DNA from: Hanleya hanleyi
Taxonomy: Eukaryota; Mollusca; Polyplacophora; Lepidopleurida; Hanleyidae
Reading direction: 5' to 3'
DNA: 64,000 bases
Assembly (NCBI GenBank): GCA_036873755.1
Contig: JAVTVY010020291.1
Coordinates: forward strand, 1 to 64,000
Shown here: positions 1 through 11,424 of the stretch, piece by piece
How positions within the stretch are numbered: the stretch's first letter is position 1
Layout of the letters: every line of letters starts with the position of its first letter
The notes under the pieces: model-generated
Databases searched by the model: none
Told to the model about the DNA's origin: nothing
What the model saw: only the letters and a program-made list of their open reading frames with translations
Program-made: the position numbers and the translations under genes

Positions 1-3000
1 CACATCATACGTTGGTAGAATGCATCACACGTGTGTACGCTTGTTGACACGGTCGTGGAAAAAATAAACGGCATGCCATGCTGTTTATTTTTAAAGATCA
101 ATTCCTTCTATTTTCTCGTGAATGGTAGAAACAAGTTTAGTTTTTTGTGGTCAAATGTGTCTCATTCTGTACCTGTTGTAACATATGTCACTTTCGCCGA
201 GTTTGAGAGACCGATTTTTGCCCAGATTTGAGGCTGATTACATCTTTAATCTTTTACAAGCCACTGCTAAAGCATCTTCTGCATTCAACCAAATCTTTCA
301 GGCTTTTTACATGCATGCATTTTCCATTCATTGTGTACCAATATACACTGACTAAAACTGTCTGGCTGAGGGGTTGTTGCACCTTTTAGGTGCTGCCTCA
401 TGTTCATCCATGAAAAACGGAGAAGTTGGCAGGAAATACTTTGTTTATAAAAGTATACTTTGATTGAATAAAGGCAGGAAAAGACTGGGAAACTGTTCTT
501 GGGAAGTCATGAGGTGAGGCAGGCATTATATCAAATAGATTTTCCTAATGCGGCCCAAGAACAGTGCTTGGTGGTATTGTAACAACAACAACACACACTG
601 ACGAGCCGAGGTGCGCGAAAATGACGCTTCTCGAAAGAAAATTAGGAGCGCGATGGAGCTCCTCAAAAGGCCAGGCCTGGAAATTGCGAATTCACGAAGC
701 TTGAAAATTCAGTTTCCAACACACAAATTGAGTATAAATATTTTGATAAAAAATATGGATTTTTATTTAAAAAAAATTCAGTTTTGAACTCCATCTACAA
801 ACCGAAATTTGGTACGTAGAACTGACGTGAATGAATCCCTGAATTAATTAATATCTGTATGAACCGTTTTGTCCACTAATTCCTGGGATTGACTGATTGG
901 AGAGTATATGATAGATACCACCAACATTCTGTCCAGCTTTTAGCTGATGTAAAGTATATTCATCTCTGTCACACTCCATACTGATGGATTAATCAGAGGT
1001 CAGATATTCAAATTCTTGGACTTTACATGCTATTGTTGTACTGTCATATCTCCCTGGGTCTGTGCCACACCTCAGATGGAGAAAGAAACAAATCACTGCA
1101 AAGGTTGCCAGGATCTGATACATTGATAGTTTTTGTAGACAAGGCACAAACAAAGATTGCTAAACAATAACAATTTTTTGTCTGAACCCTGACACATATG
1201 CATACATGTAATGTTATTTCTTCAATGTATGTTATTGTTTGAGGACATTTTGTGGATATTTTGGCAAAGTAATACCCTAAATTCTTATAACTGTTTGCAT
1301 ACAATGTACATAAACTTTGACATGTTTTCCCCAATGATATTCTAACTGTCTTTAACTGGTTCGCTGCGGGCGGCCACTCACGGGGCCCCCGTGTAAACTG
1401 CGGTAGGCCACGCTCTAGGGCCCGAGCATGTCTGCCTATGCGAGTACGGCGAAGTACCATTTATCTAAAATCGATATTTTCAAATTTACCATGCATGAAA
1501 CCTAATACAGACCATACATATATTGTTAGCTAAGTCTGTCTTGATTTTCTGGATGTAAATTTCATATTCTGTCTCAGAATAACGAAGTCGGGAGGAAGAA
1601 ATAAAAATAAAAAATAATAAAAAATACCGCGATTTTCCATAAAACATTGTCGAGAAGCCGGTCGGAAAATATAAAATACTTACAGAAAACCCCTACAAAA
1701 TATATGATTCTTAGTTGAAGTACAGAAGCTCAGTTTATATTTCCATAGTGCGGATTACAATGAAATCATTGCAACAAACTTTATTTTTACATTTCTGTCG
1801 ACCTGAACGCCGCGTAATTCTTGGCGATGACAGAAAAATGGCGTCTTCACTAGATCAGCTTGACCCAGTTCAACAGGGCTCTGGCCAATGATCGCTTCGA
1901 TGTAGCTTTTTGTAGGTCACGAGTCCACGCTTATCCAATCAAGGTAACCGATATCTCGATCGGCTGCTGGCGTAACTAGAGAAACGGGAAAACACCTCTT
2001 GCATATTTTCGATGTTATCGTCTGTTTGATTGGCCATCGGACGAATTCAAGGCTCTAATCAGAAACTATAAGGAATTCCCTTTCCAATGAGACGTCACAC
2101 GCTACCAATGGCGGACGAAAAGTTGTAAAAGACCCGGGAGAAAGGCAGCTGAAAAACCAAGCTTTTCCGCTGTAATTCCTCATAATTCGCCATTTCCGAC
2201 GGCAGTTATACCAAAAATACTGCAGTCTCTTCCAATAAATTTTATTTACACTGACAATTTTATATATTTCGGCATAAAACGAAATCAAATAAACGTTGAC
2301 TGAACTATTATGGACCAGCTGCTACGTGAGGCAAATCTTGGCACACATGTATGAATGATATTTTCGCTCATGAAACCCGGGTTTAATATTGTAATACATC
2401 GTAAAAATGAGAACTTCTGCAGTGCACCATAAAGAAGAATCCAGCAGCCAACCAGTTAATGATGTCTTGTCTTGTAGACATTGTGAACCAGGGTCATTCA
2501 ATTTCAAAATTATTTTGAGATATGTAATAGCTTAAAAGTTATGAGAAGAAAACTGTGAATTTTGACTGCACTAAATTCCTGGTAAAGTTGATTATTTATA
2601 ATTCAATGACAGTAAGTGAAATTTCCCACCCTGCAATCGGGGAGGTGATCAAACTTATTAAAACAGCAAGTTAACAAAATTGTTCAAAATCATGTAGAAA
2701 TGGACCAAAGTTTTTAGATCAAGCGATTGAATGTTTTCCTCGGAATTGGGGGTGATTGAATTTTAATGGAGTGATTGAATCATTCGACTATTTAGCATAC
2801 TTCCTTATTGGTAATATATAATGAAGCATTCCATCAACATGTGGGCACTATTCTGACACTTTGATGAAATGTGTCATTGGATTCATTGTGTATTAAACAT
2901 TGATATCCTGAGATATGTTTTATTCAGGTCTTGTCAAAAATACACCACTTCAAATGGTATTTTTATCCTCTACTCCAAGCTGGAGATTTGCCCCAGACTC

Positions 3001-3945
3001 ATTGTAACAGGTTCTGATTCCCAGCTCCGACTCTATGAGTTCAGCCCTGCAGAAATAATTTAATAAATCACTCAGCCTGCCAATTTACATCAGTGGAGCT
3101 CAGGCAATTGCTGGCTTCTAGTCCCTCCATCTCATTTCCTGAGTAAAAACCCCTGTGACGGGCTAATAAGCGGCGTGTAGAGCTGTCCGTGCAGTGAAGA
3201 GCCGATATCCAACTGATTGGCCAGTTAGTCTCTATAAGAATACATATAGTGACCAGCATCAGTGGCCTGATTCAACTGCTGGGGCCATCATTAAAATTTG
3301 TTGGTTGTGTGTAACCCTACTTACCCCTCATCCAGAAATTATTATTGGCCTATCAGATTTTTTTTTTTTTTTTTTTAATTTCAGGCTAAAATCATTGCTA
3401 TTTCAATGACCTGTATTGAAAAAAAATATTTATATTTTTCAACCCAACCTACCTACCCAAATTTCTGAGATAAGGTCCCGTTTTCCAACCGTACCTACCC
3501 AACTTTCTGAGATAGGGTGGGATTATATATGCCCAACAAAAACCATTTTAAGCATGGCCTGATTTAATGGTTGCGCTGAAAGCATGCTTCAGTTCGGAGA
3601 CCTAATATTACATGTCAAACACATAGCTTTTATGAGACTGATCGTATCGAACTGGTCCAAGGATTGTAGAAAACTGCTAGAAGAGGTACATAAGCTAGAG
3701 GAGACCGGGGTAATAAACATTCATCCTTGGAAAGAATTGTCTCCCAGTTCTGATTTGGAATCACAAGCAAGTGATACTAAAAGCCTTCATCCTGCTTAAT
3801 GTTCCTCGCTTGAGATGATAATGTGCCAATTTTCTTCTAGGGGCAGCAGACTATTCCAAAGTGTGCAACCCCCACATGTAATTGATATACATGTATGTAT
3901 ACACAAGTATTTCTCACAGAGATTGTTCTCTGTCCAATCTTCAGT
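1..3945. other. Non-coding, AT-rich; no gene seen
   Basis: Only short ORFs without recognisable domains occur. A small GC-rich patch lies at about 1353-1450, poly(A/T) low-complexity runs at 1600-1625 and 3359-3376, and one copy of a dispersed AT-rich family at about 2625-2800. The interval is probably intronic or intergenic. Confidence 0.6.
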
Positions 3946-4781
3946 TTAAAGGAGTACTTACTTTATTTTATATGGGTTCTTATTACAAAGGTTAGACTCT
4001 TAAAGAAATAGAACTAACTATTTCACTGTCATTGAGGGCGATAAACTATTATTTTTATTATAATTTGTTAAGTCGTGTTTCTGATTTCGAGTCGACGTGG
4101 GCGCTGCCATGTTGCCTGTAGGATGACGTGACTGATGACGTCAGCATTCAGGACAATGTCACGGCTAACGCTTGATCCAGGGACGTTCCAACTTTGGATA
4201 TTTGATTTACTCTGGGTCCGAGTTTTAATTCGAGGAAAAAACTGGCGCGGCAAATCCCACGGGGGTAATTCCTAAAAGGAAAGTGGTTTAGGTTATATCC
4301 GCCAACTGAAGAATTTCTTCCGCAGGTTTTTCAACTGTGACATGACCGATTCAATTTGATCAAAATTTGAAGCTGAGAAATGAACTAAAAGAGCGTCCTG
4401 TTAGGGATTTGAGTTGAACGACGATGCTTCTAAATTCTTAAAACATTTTCATGATTACGCTTGAAATAGTAAAAACAACTGGAACGTCAATGGATTTTCT
4501 GGGTTCCTCCTCGTGCGAATTATTGGCATGACCAACACGATCGACCTTAAATCTCCATGACGTTGTGACGTTTTTAGATGAGAAAACATTCACTTCCGCT
4601 CATCTAAAAACGTCCCGAAGTGGTACAATGGCGGCGCCCAGTGCATGCTGTGACGAGCAACAAAATATTCAATATTTCTTTTATTTCGCATTCTTTCAAC
4701 ATAAGTTTTATATAATAAGTTTGGGAATACAGTTGCCTATCAATATAGACAAACTTAAAAATAAGGTAAGTACTCCTTTAA
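3946..4781. mobile_element. TTAA-flanked inverted-repeat transposon (MITE-like)
   Basis: The left end TTAAAGGAGTACTTAC (3946-3961) is the exact reverse complement of the right end GTAAGTACTCCTTTAA (4766-4781). Similarity extends a further 7-8 bases inward with one mismatch. Both ends sit on TTAA, as in piggyBac-type insertions. The ~836-bp element has no transposase ORF, so it is non-autonomous. It contains a perfect CRE-like TGACGTCA near 4136 and a smaller perfect inverted repeat at 4567-4614. Confidence 0.7.
4567..4614. repeat. 16-bp perfect inverted repeat with 16-nt loop
   Basis: GACGTTTTTAGATGAG at 4567-4582 is followed 16 bases later by its reverse complement at 4599-4614. It lies inside the TTAA-flanked element and can form a hairpin. 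Confidence 0.85.
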
Positions 4782-6589
4782 CTTAAACAATTTGCAAAAC
4801 CTGAGCCTCACAGTCCACTGGCACATAAAACTGCCTCTATTAGCTAGGATGACCTAGCTTGCCACAATAAGTGCACATGTCTCATTCATATAAAGGGAGG
4901 CAACCTTGGACGAAACCTGAAGTGAAGCGCCCTCTATTGATTGGCTCCCCAGTCTGTCATTGATATTCAATGAATTTAATGGAACTTCTTCCAAAAAGAG
5001 ATGATTTGATGGGTTTGTTCATATACACAGGCTGGGAGCATTGTGTTCATGTGATGTCAACAATGGAAATGATGTTATCACCATCATGTCACAAAAAGTG
5101 TTACAATGAAAATGTATCAATTGTATCGATGCAATAATAAAACTGTAAGAAGCCCCATGGTGCTGTGTAGTTTCTGTAAAATCTCATCATAAACTAGTAA
5201 TTCTAGGTCAGTTTCAAATGATTTTTAATCAAATTTTTTCACCTAGACAAGGGTACCTGCAACGTCTCCTTGTTTCACCAATTACCATGTTTCGTGAAGG
5301 AAATTCTCTAACCCCAACCCAGACTATCTATCTATCTAATAGTTGATTAGTGAACTTCCTGTGATTGAATTATTAGGGGAATTACCGTACACCAAAATTG
5401 GTATAATGTGTAAAGATGATTGTTATCCAGCAATAACATATTCTCTCTGCATAGCATTTTGAGGCCAGGTGACAAAACAACAGTTGAGTTCCCTCCCTTT
5501 GGTAGCTTTACCAACTCTGCGATCATGTTCATATTTGGTGAAATGCCATTAACAATATATACATGTTGTAATATACAAAAACCACTTCATCACATAACCA
5601 TTTATTCTCAATTGTTCAGCCTAAAGATCGTAACATGCTGTGATATTATCAACATCACTTAATCATCTTTGACAATTATTATTCATTGACTCATAAAAAA
5701 AACCCTTTCCTACAATGTATATAAAGTACATGTAGCTCTCGATATCCATTTTTGAAAATAATCCAATTTCACTAGTGTTCTTCTTTCATCACAAAAACAT
5801 ATATGCTTTCCATCTTGTTCTTTGTAAGCATTCCTGGTACTTTCATTAGACTGCATGGCACCACGGCTACAAACCAAGTTCGCGAAATCTCATCTCTTAG
5901 GTCACTTTGACAGAATCTTAATTCGGAATCAACTGTCAAGCAATTAACAGCATTATTGAAATTGTTTTAATAATGCAATTAGTTTTGGGATATTTCAAGA
6001 TTAAATATTTATCGCAATGAAGCCTGGAGTATACATGTAGACCTGATAGTACATACAAGTACCTGTTTTGTGGACAACATGTAAGCGATGTTGAGATTAT
6101 CAGATGCATATCATAACTTTTCTAGCAAAAGTTTTACCTCAAATTTGTCAATTTCAACAACATCTGTGAATTCATGCTTCATGTATATTTTCTGCAGCAT
6201 CTGTGAATGTATGCTTTAGTTTCTACAACTTCGTGAATGCATTCCATAGAAACACACCTCTGCTTGTGCATTTGTGGACATAGGTCAAATTATCAAAAAA
6301 TGATGGGCGACAGTTTAAATTTAAATTGGTAATGTGCAAAATGCTTATTCTGCATAAAAAGTATTGTCTGAAGTATTTAATTGCAGATGACGAATTGAGA
6401 GCAGATTTTTCAGGTGTAACTATTTGTTTCTACTTGAAATCTTGGGTTGTTTCTTCCTCAACAGCTAAGGAACTGTCATTGTCAACATGTGTCCTTGTCA
6501 ACGATGATGACAGCACACTTAAAGCTATTGAAGTAATCAATCAGATTCCTTGATTGTCACTTCCTGTTTGTCAATTTTGGCCCATTTAG
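4782..6589. other. Non-coding; no gene seen
   Basis: AT-rich sequence with short ORFs only. A short match to the dispersed AT-rich family (TGATTGAATTATTAGGGGAA) lies near 5361-5385. Confidence 0.55.
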
Positions 6590-7892
6590 CAGTGTTCAAA
6601 TTTAACCAGTCCAGGTCTGGTAAGCCAAAAATGTAACCAGTCTGCAAATATTTTCACTACATGTAGTCCGTTGATGATATTAAATAAAAGATGATCGGGA
6701 AACATTTGTCATCATGAATATTTTTGTTCGCTGTGTTGGTTGCTACTCAGTAAGGAATTAATAATTGTGCATAGTCTTGAATGTCTTGAGCACGTGTGAA
6801 GATCGATAATCACATACGACAAACCCGGTCAGCTAGACTTTAATGGTGACTTTGACTGTGTCATCGCGAAACACTGCTTCAACAAACGCCATTTCAAGCC
6901 AAAACATCACTAGATTTCTTTCAAAGTTGATGGAAAATATATTTAAAATTGTCCTGGTAAACATGATCAACTCGACTGAAGCGTAATCACGTTGCTGATT
7001 TCGCGATTCCCGACCTGGAAGTGGGTGCTTTATTTCCTGAAAGCCTGTCAACCTGTAGCTAAGATTCATAGCGTCTCCCTTCCTTCAACGCTATGCCGAC
7101 GACAAATACATTTCCCTGGTGGTAACTCGAACATCTCCATGGCACACTTATTACCTTTGCGCCCTATTGGACCTTCATTAACTTGAGAAAATGGGCCGTC
7201 ATGAATAAAAATACAGAAATGGCAGACTAGCTGGCCCTTCGTTGGTCATATATTAATTACAGATGTTAAAATTATCCCTATGGAGCCTCAAAATCACCTG
7301 AAATCGAGGGTCAAGAAGATGGGCATTTCCATCATTATTGACCCCGTTTATACAGGGGATGATGGTCACAACATCGATTATGGTATTTTTTATTCATGGC
7401 GGCCCATTTTCACAAGTTAATGAAGGTCCAATAGGGAGCAAAGGTAATAATAAGTGCGCCATGGAGATGTTCGAGTTACCACCAGGGAAATGTATTTGTC
7501 GTCGGCATAGCGTTGAAGGAAGGGAGACCCTATGAATCTTAGCTAGTCAACCTGCCGCCATGCATTGCCATGCTGCACACTTTACGGTATGCTGACAGTG
7601 CGCGCGCCGCTTCACGGTTGTTGTTGTTGTCGTAAAACAATTTTTCAGACTCGCACGATTTATTTATTCTCGGTCGGGTAACCGAAAACCGACATATTGT
7701 ATTTTTGGTCTCATATATTTCATTCTTCATTCTTTACGAATTGTGCGGAGATATCCGGAGAAATAGTTTACACAATGAACTGAGAGCTTTTTTGTTACCA
7801 GTCCGACGGACTTGTTGTTCAGTCACTCTCACCAGTCCGTTTGATTTTTTACCAGTCTCGGACTGACGGACAGGTGCCAAATTCGAACTCTG
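6590..7892. mobile_element. DNA transposon with CAGTGTTC ends and 5-bp target duplication
   Basis: The left end CAGTGTTCAAATTT (from 6590) and the right end AAATTCGAACTCTG (to 7892) are imperfect inverted repeats. Repeated 'accagtc' and 'gactggt' words continue inward on both sides. The element is flanked by TTTAG on the left (6585-6589) and right (7893-7897), consistent with a 5-bp target-site duplication. The terminal CAG(G/T)GTTC is hAT-like, although typical hAT duplications are 8 bp. No transposase ORF is visible. A fold-back pair (7056-7545) is nested in its centre. Confidence 0.6.
7056..7545. repeat. Fold-back repeat, arms about 160 bp
   Basis: The left arm (about 7056-7213, starting TAGCTAAGATTCATAG) and the right arm (about 7384-7545, ending CTATGAATCTTAGCTA) are near-perfect reverse complements with scattered mismatches. 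They are separated by about 170 bases. Short ORFs on both strands here are products of the palindrome. Confidence 0.85.
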
Positions 7893-10122
7893 TTTAGCCA
7901 ATCAAGTGAGAGAATTGCCACTTCCTGGTTACATGTATCTCCTGGCTCTATTGTTCCCCATTGATTTCATGAAATTACAGTGGTTTAAAATCATCTGTTA
8001 GTCATTTACATAAGGTAACATCATTGGTTACTTAACTCGGTTACCGTCACATACGTGGCAACAAATAGACCGACGGAAGAAAAAGTCCACATGGCAGAAG
8101 AGTGTCCAGCTAAAGCGAGCGCCATATATGACTCCATCAAAAAAGATCAATCAGACAAATGTTTTCAATGGTAAAATCTATCAACTTATCCATACACTGC
8201 AATGGCTTCACTTATAAATCTCCTGAAATTTTCCACTCCTGAGTAATGTAATCTGCTCGCATACAAGAATTTATCTCTGTGGAAGCCATATGTAATTCAT
8301 CGCATTGTCGTGTCCGGCATATGTATATCCGCTTTATCATAATCATTTTTCGCTGAAGAGGGAGGTTTTTCTGAGTGTAATACTTTTTTTCTTTTCTCGA
8401 GAATTTGTCTTTGGGAGTAGAAATTGGCGCGAGAGTTCCTACGGCTTCTGATTATCAGGAACTTTTAATTAATTACATCTAAACTTGAAGAAATCAATAC
8501 ATGGTCAGATAGGAAATATTACATACAGATTGGTTTGGGAAAACCTGTCTTGGATAAGGACTCCCTTAATACCTTGGAATTGACAGGAATGGGTTTTTTT
8601 CTTGACAACTGCTTGATACTTTCAATCTTTATTTTTGGAAATATCAACACCCTAGGTCTAGGATGGAGTTGTCAATATCTTGGGTGTGAAAATTATCCAC
8701 TCCACCATCAGTGCTCAGTAAATTCCACCAATAATCTTGAATTGCCCATCCGAATTATGTGCCAGTTACATGTACATGTCTCTAGCAAGATAATTCACAT
8801 TCGAAAATTTTATGTCACGAACTCTTTGGCAACGCTGAAGGTATAAAAAGCCTGTGGTCATAATTTGGTGGGTTGGCCATCTATCATTCCTGGCTGTCAC
8901 TATTTGGGCAGAATGCTAAGGTCTCCACTCTCTAGACATGCGTATATATCCTCATGAACGAATGAAATGGAATCGGGATAAAAAGTCTTATTTAATGTTG
9001 AGCCAAAATGACAACAGGCCCAACCAGTCAATATCGTCAGGTATTTTCTCTCGACTCCAACTTGATGTCAATGCTCATTATCATTATAGTTTATTTGGTA
9101 ATTGTCTATCTATCCATGCATCCATCTACGTGTTTATAGCTGGTAAACTATTCTACAGGGCTTTCACTCAGATGTTTCCATGTTATACATGTACTACTAG
9201 GACACTGCATGTCTCCTGTCCTGTCATATCATATCGGACTACGGCAATGGTGTTTCATGAGGCAGCACTATAAAATGGCGTCATTCAGATGAATCTGTCT
9301 CGTGGTATAAGCATACCACCCGGGTATGACTGAAAAAATGTTGAAAGCTGTGTTAAATGACATTCACTCAATCACTGGAGTTTACATTCCCTAAGGCCAC
9401 AAAATGTATTTTGTTTCTGATAAGTGTGTGCATCATTCTGAACTGTGCAGGCCACGACATTTGAGATCATTGCGTAACCGAAAAAAAGGTTAGGGGTATT
9501 TCTTGTGCATAAACCTTTGGGTTAGGTTACATCAAACCAGACTGCGTAACCTTCCATGTCTGTGTGACCCCATTCCATCATTTCACCTGATCGTTGAGGC
9601 GATTTGACATGTCAGTATGTGCAATAGTAGTTCTAAGAATCGTCCAGATTTACCCTTGGGCTTGCCACTGCATGTAGTCTTTAACATGTATAATAACATT
9701 CATTAGGTCTGCTATGCCGCTTGTATTGATAACCTCGCTGATAGAACAGGACTGGGGAAAGCCGGTGAACCTTTTTATGATGGATTCTCGGCTTGTATTT
9801 TAGACTCAATTCTGTGGTAATTTTAAGGCACTGGAAATGGTCAACAGGAACCTGGAACTGGAACATGTGCATATATATGGTAGCTAGGCGATCGATTATA
9901 TTTCACGATTCCCAAATGTGCATTATTTCAGTGTACATGTTTCCATGATTCAAACTCGGTGACTTTTCATGATCTGCAAGGCTATATGTACAGTGCAGCT
10001 CGCACAAGGAATCACATGTTTTTGTTGTGCCAAATGTCTTTTAATAAATGTAATATCTCCCCCTTGTTTTTACTCAGTTCTCCATGTACACCAGTCTGGA
10101 GTCCGTAATTTGTTTCATTTTA
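7893..10122. other. Non-coding; SINE-like tail near 9300
   Basis: No convincing gene. A SINE-like 3' tail (GTTGAAAGCTGTGTTAAAT followed by CATTCACTCAATCACT) lies at about 9340-9378 and resembles the one at 36425-36470. Confidence 0.5.
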
Positions 10123-10644
10123 CAGGGTTCCCGCGGTCATGGAAAATCCTGGAAAGTCATGGAATTTGAAAATTGATTTTCCAGGCCTTGAAAGTCATGG
10201 AATTTTGTGTCTGGTCATTGAATTTTGTGAGAGGTCATGGAAAAAATAAATGGAACTTGAAAATGTCAGACGGGTCAATATTTCTCTCAATTTTTTTCGC
10301 CGTTAAGATGATTTTCCTGGACCAGCGAATGTTCTATTTGCTGAATATCGTGTGTGGTCTACGAATGCGTTCAAGTGTGCATCAGGGGAGGTAACTTTGG
10401 TCTTGGAATTCTCTTAAACTCCCAGCATGCATTTAGGAGGAAATGGCTGTTCTCAAATTGCAGCAGTGTAAAAAGAAATGCCACAAAATGCTCTTCTCAT
10501 TCTTCATGGCTGTGGACTGATTTTCTCAATGCCCCCATTATCCATAGAGAATTTCCGATAGGTCATGGATAAGTCATGGAATTTGTCCATAAAAGGTCAT
10601 GGAAAGTCATGGAATTCAATCTGAATTTCTGTGCATGAACCCTG
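10123..10644. mobile_element. Short DNA transposon with CAGGGTTC ends
   Basis: CAGGGTTC at 10123-10130 is matched by GAACCCTG at 10637-10644. The flanks are TTTTA on both sides (10118-10122 and 10645-10649), a 5-bp target duplication. The interior near both ends carries repeated 'GGTCATGGAA' and 'AAGTCATGGAATT' words, a pattern I associate with repeats dispersed across many animal genomes. No transposase is encoded, so it is non-autonomous. Confidence 0.7.
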
Positions 10645-11331
10645 TTTTAGTGGCTCTACTATCGAGGCCTGATGGTGTCCTCGGCTAGATGATGAAGAGA
10701 CCCTTGATCAAGCTAATTGACCATGAGGAGACATTTTCCTCATTCTCTTGAAGTTCTCATATTTCCTCCCTATAAGCTGAGCTGTTTTGATAGTTATGCA
10801 GTCAACGTTACACATTTCCCTCTTCCTTTGTTGTACCATCTTCGATCTTATATGGAAGGAACTCACAGAAATTCCAGCTGATTATCTTTGAGTGATGGTT
10901 TGACATTCTAGAATGCTCATTTTCTCAACTACAAATCAGATATTCATGTTTATTACCCCTCGGCCAATTTTGGTTGAATTGGAATTGTTGTCAACGGCTT
11001 CATCTGTCCTGTCCTGTCCACATCTTTTGAAGAGGTTGACATGCATATACATGTGCGGTTTGATCAGAAACTTCCTGGTGTCCAAATGTTCAAATCTTAG
11101 CCCTCTATCCTGCAAAGCTGCTTCAGCTCATGCATGGAGTAGTTTTCACCCATAGCGCGACGTTAACCCTCTCTCTCATCCATAGTGCATGTCATTCACT
11201 TTTTCGAGTCATCTGATGGTGCCTTATTGTCAAGTTATCTCAGTTTTGAGCGTCAATGCTCATGCACAACTGAGATAACTAGACCAAATGCACCACCATA
11301 ACTTGGTTCCGAACAGGAATACATGTATGGC

Positions 11332-11424
11332 GGGCCCTCGGTGGCCGAGTGGTCTAAGGCGCTTCCCTGGTGACCGCTAGCCTCACACCCCTGAACCGGC
11401 ACGGGTTCAAGCCCAGCTGGTCCA
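11332..11424 (+). mobile_element. tRNA-Leu-like SINE head
   Basis: The stretch contains a Pol III A box (TGGCCGAGTGGTCTAAGG, from 11342) and B box (GGTTCAAGCCC, 11404-11414) at tRNA-like spacing. The 5' part closely resembles the D-arm of tRNA-Leu. The anticodon and acceptor stems do not pair like a functional tRNA, and the sequence runs on into a non-tRNA body with CCCTCC repeats. A SINE or tRNA pseudogene is therefore more likely than a real tRNA gene. Confidence 0.7.

Noticed and set aside
1044..1460. 138-codon minus-strand ORF over a GC-rich patch
   Set aside because: Only the first ~35 codons are GC-rich; the rest is AT-rich with no domain.
7338..7535. ORFs on both strands at 6992-7535 with matching peptides
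   Set aside because: They are mirror products of the fold-back repeat arms.
11332..11424. Functional tRNA-Leu gene
   Set aside because: The A and B boxes are good, but the acceptor and anticodon arms do not pair properly and the sequence continues into a SINE-like body.
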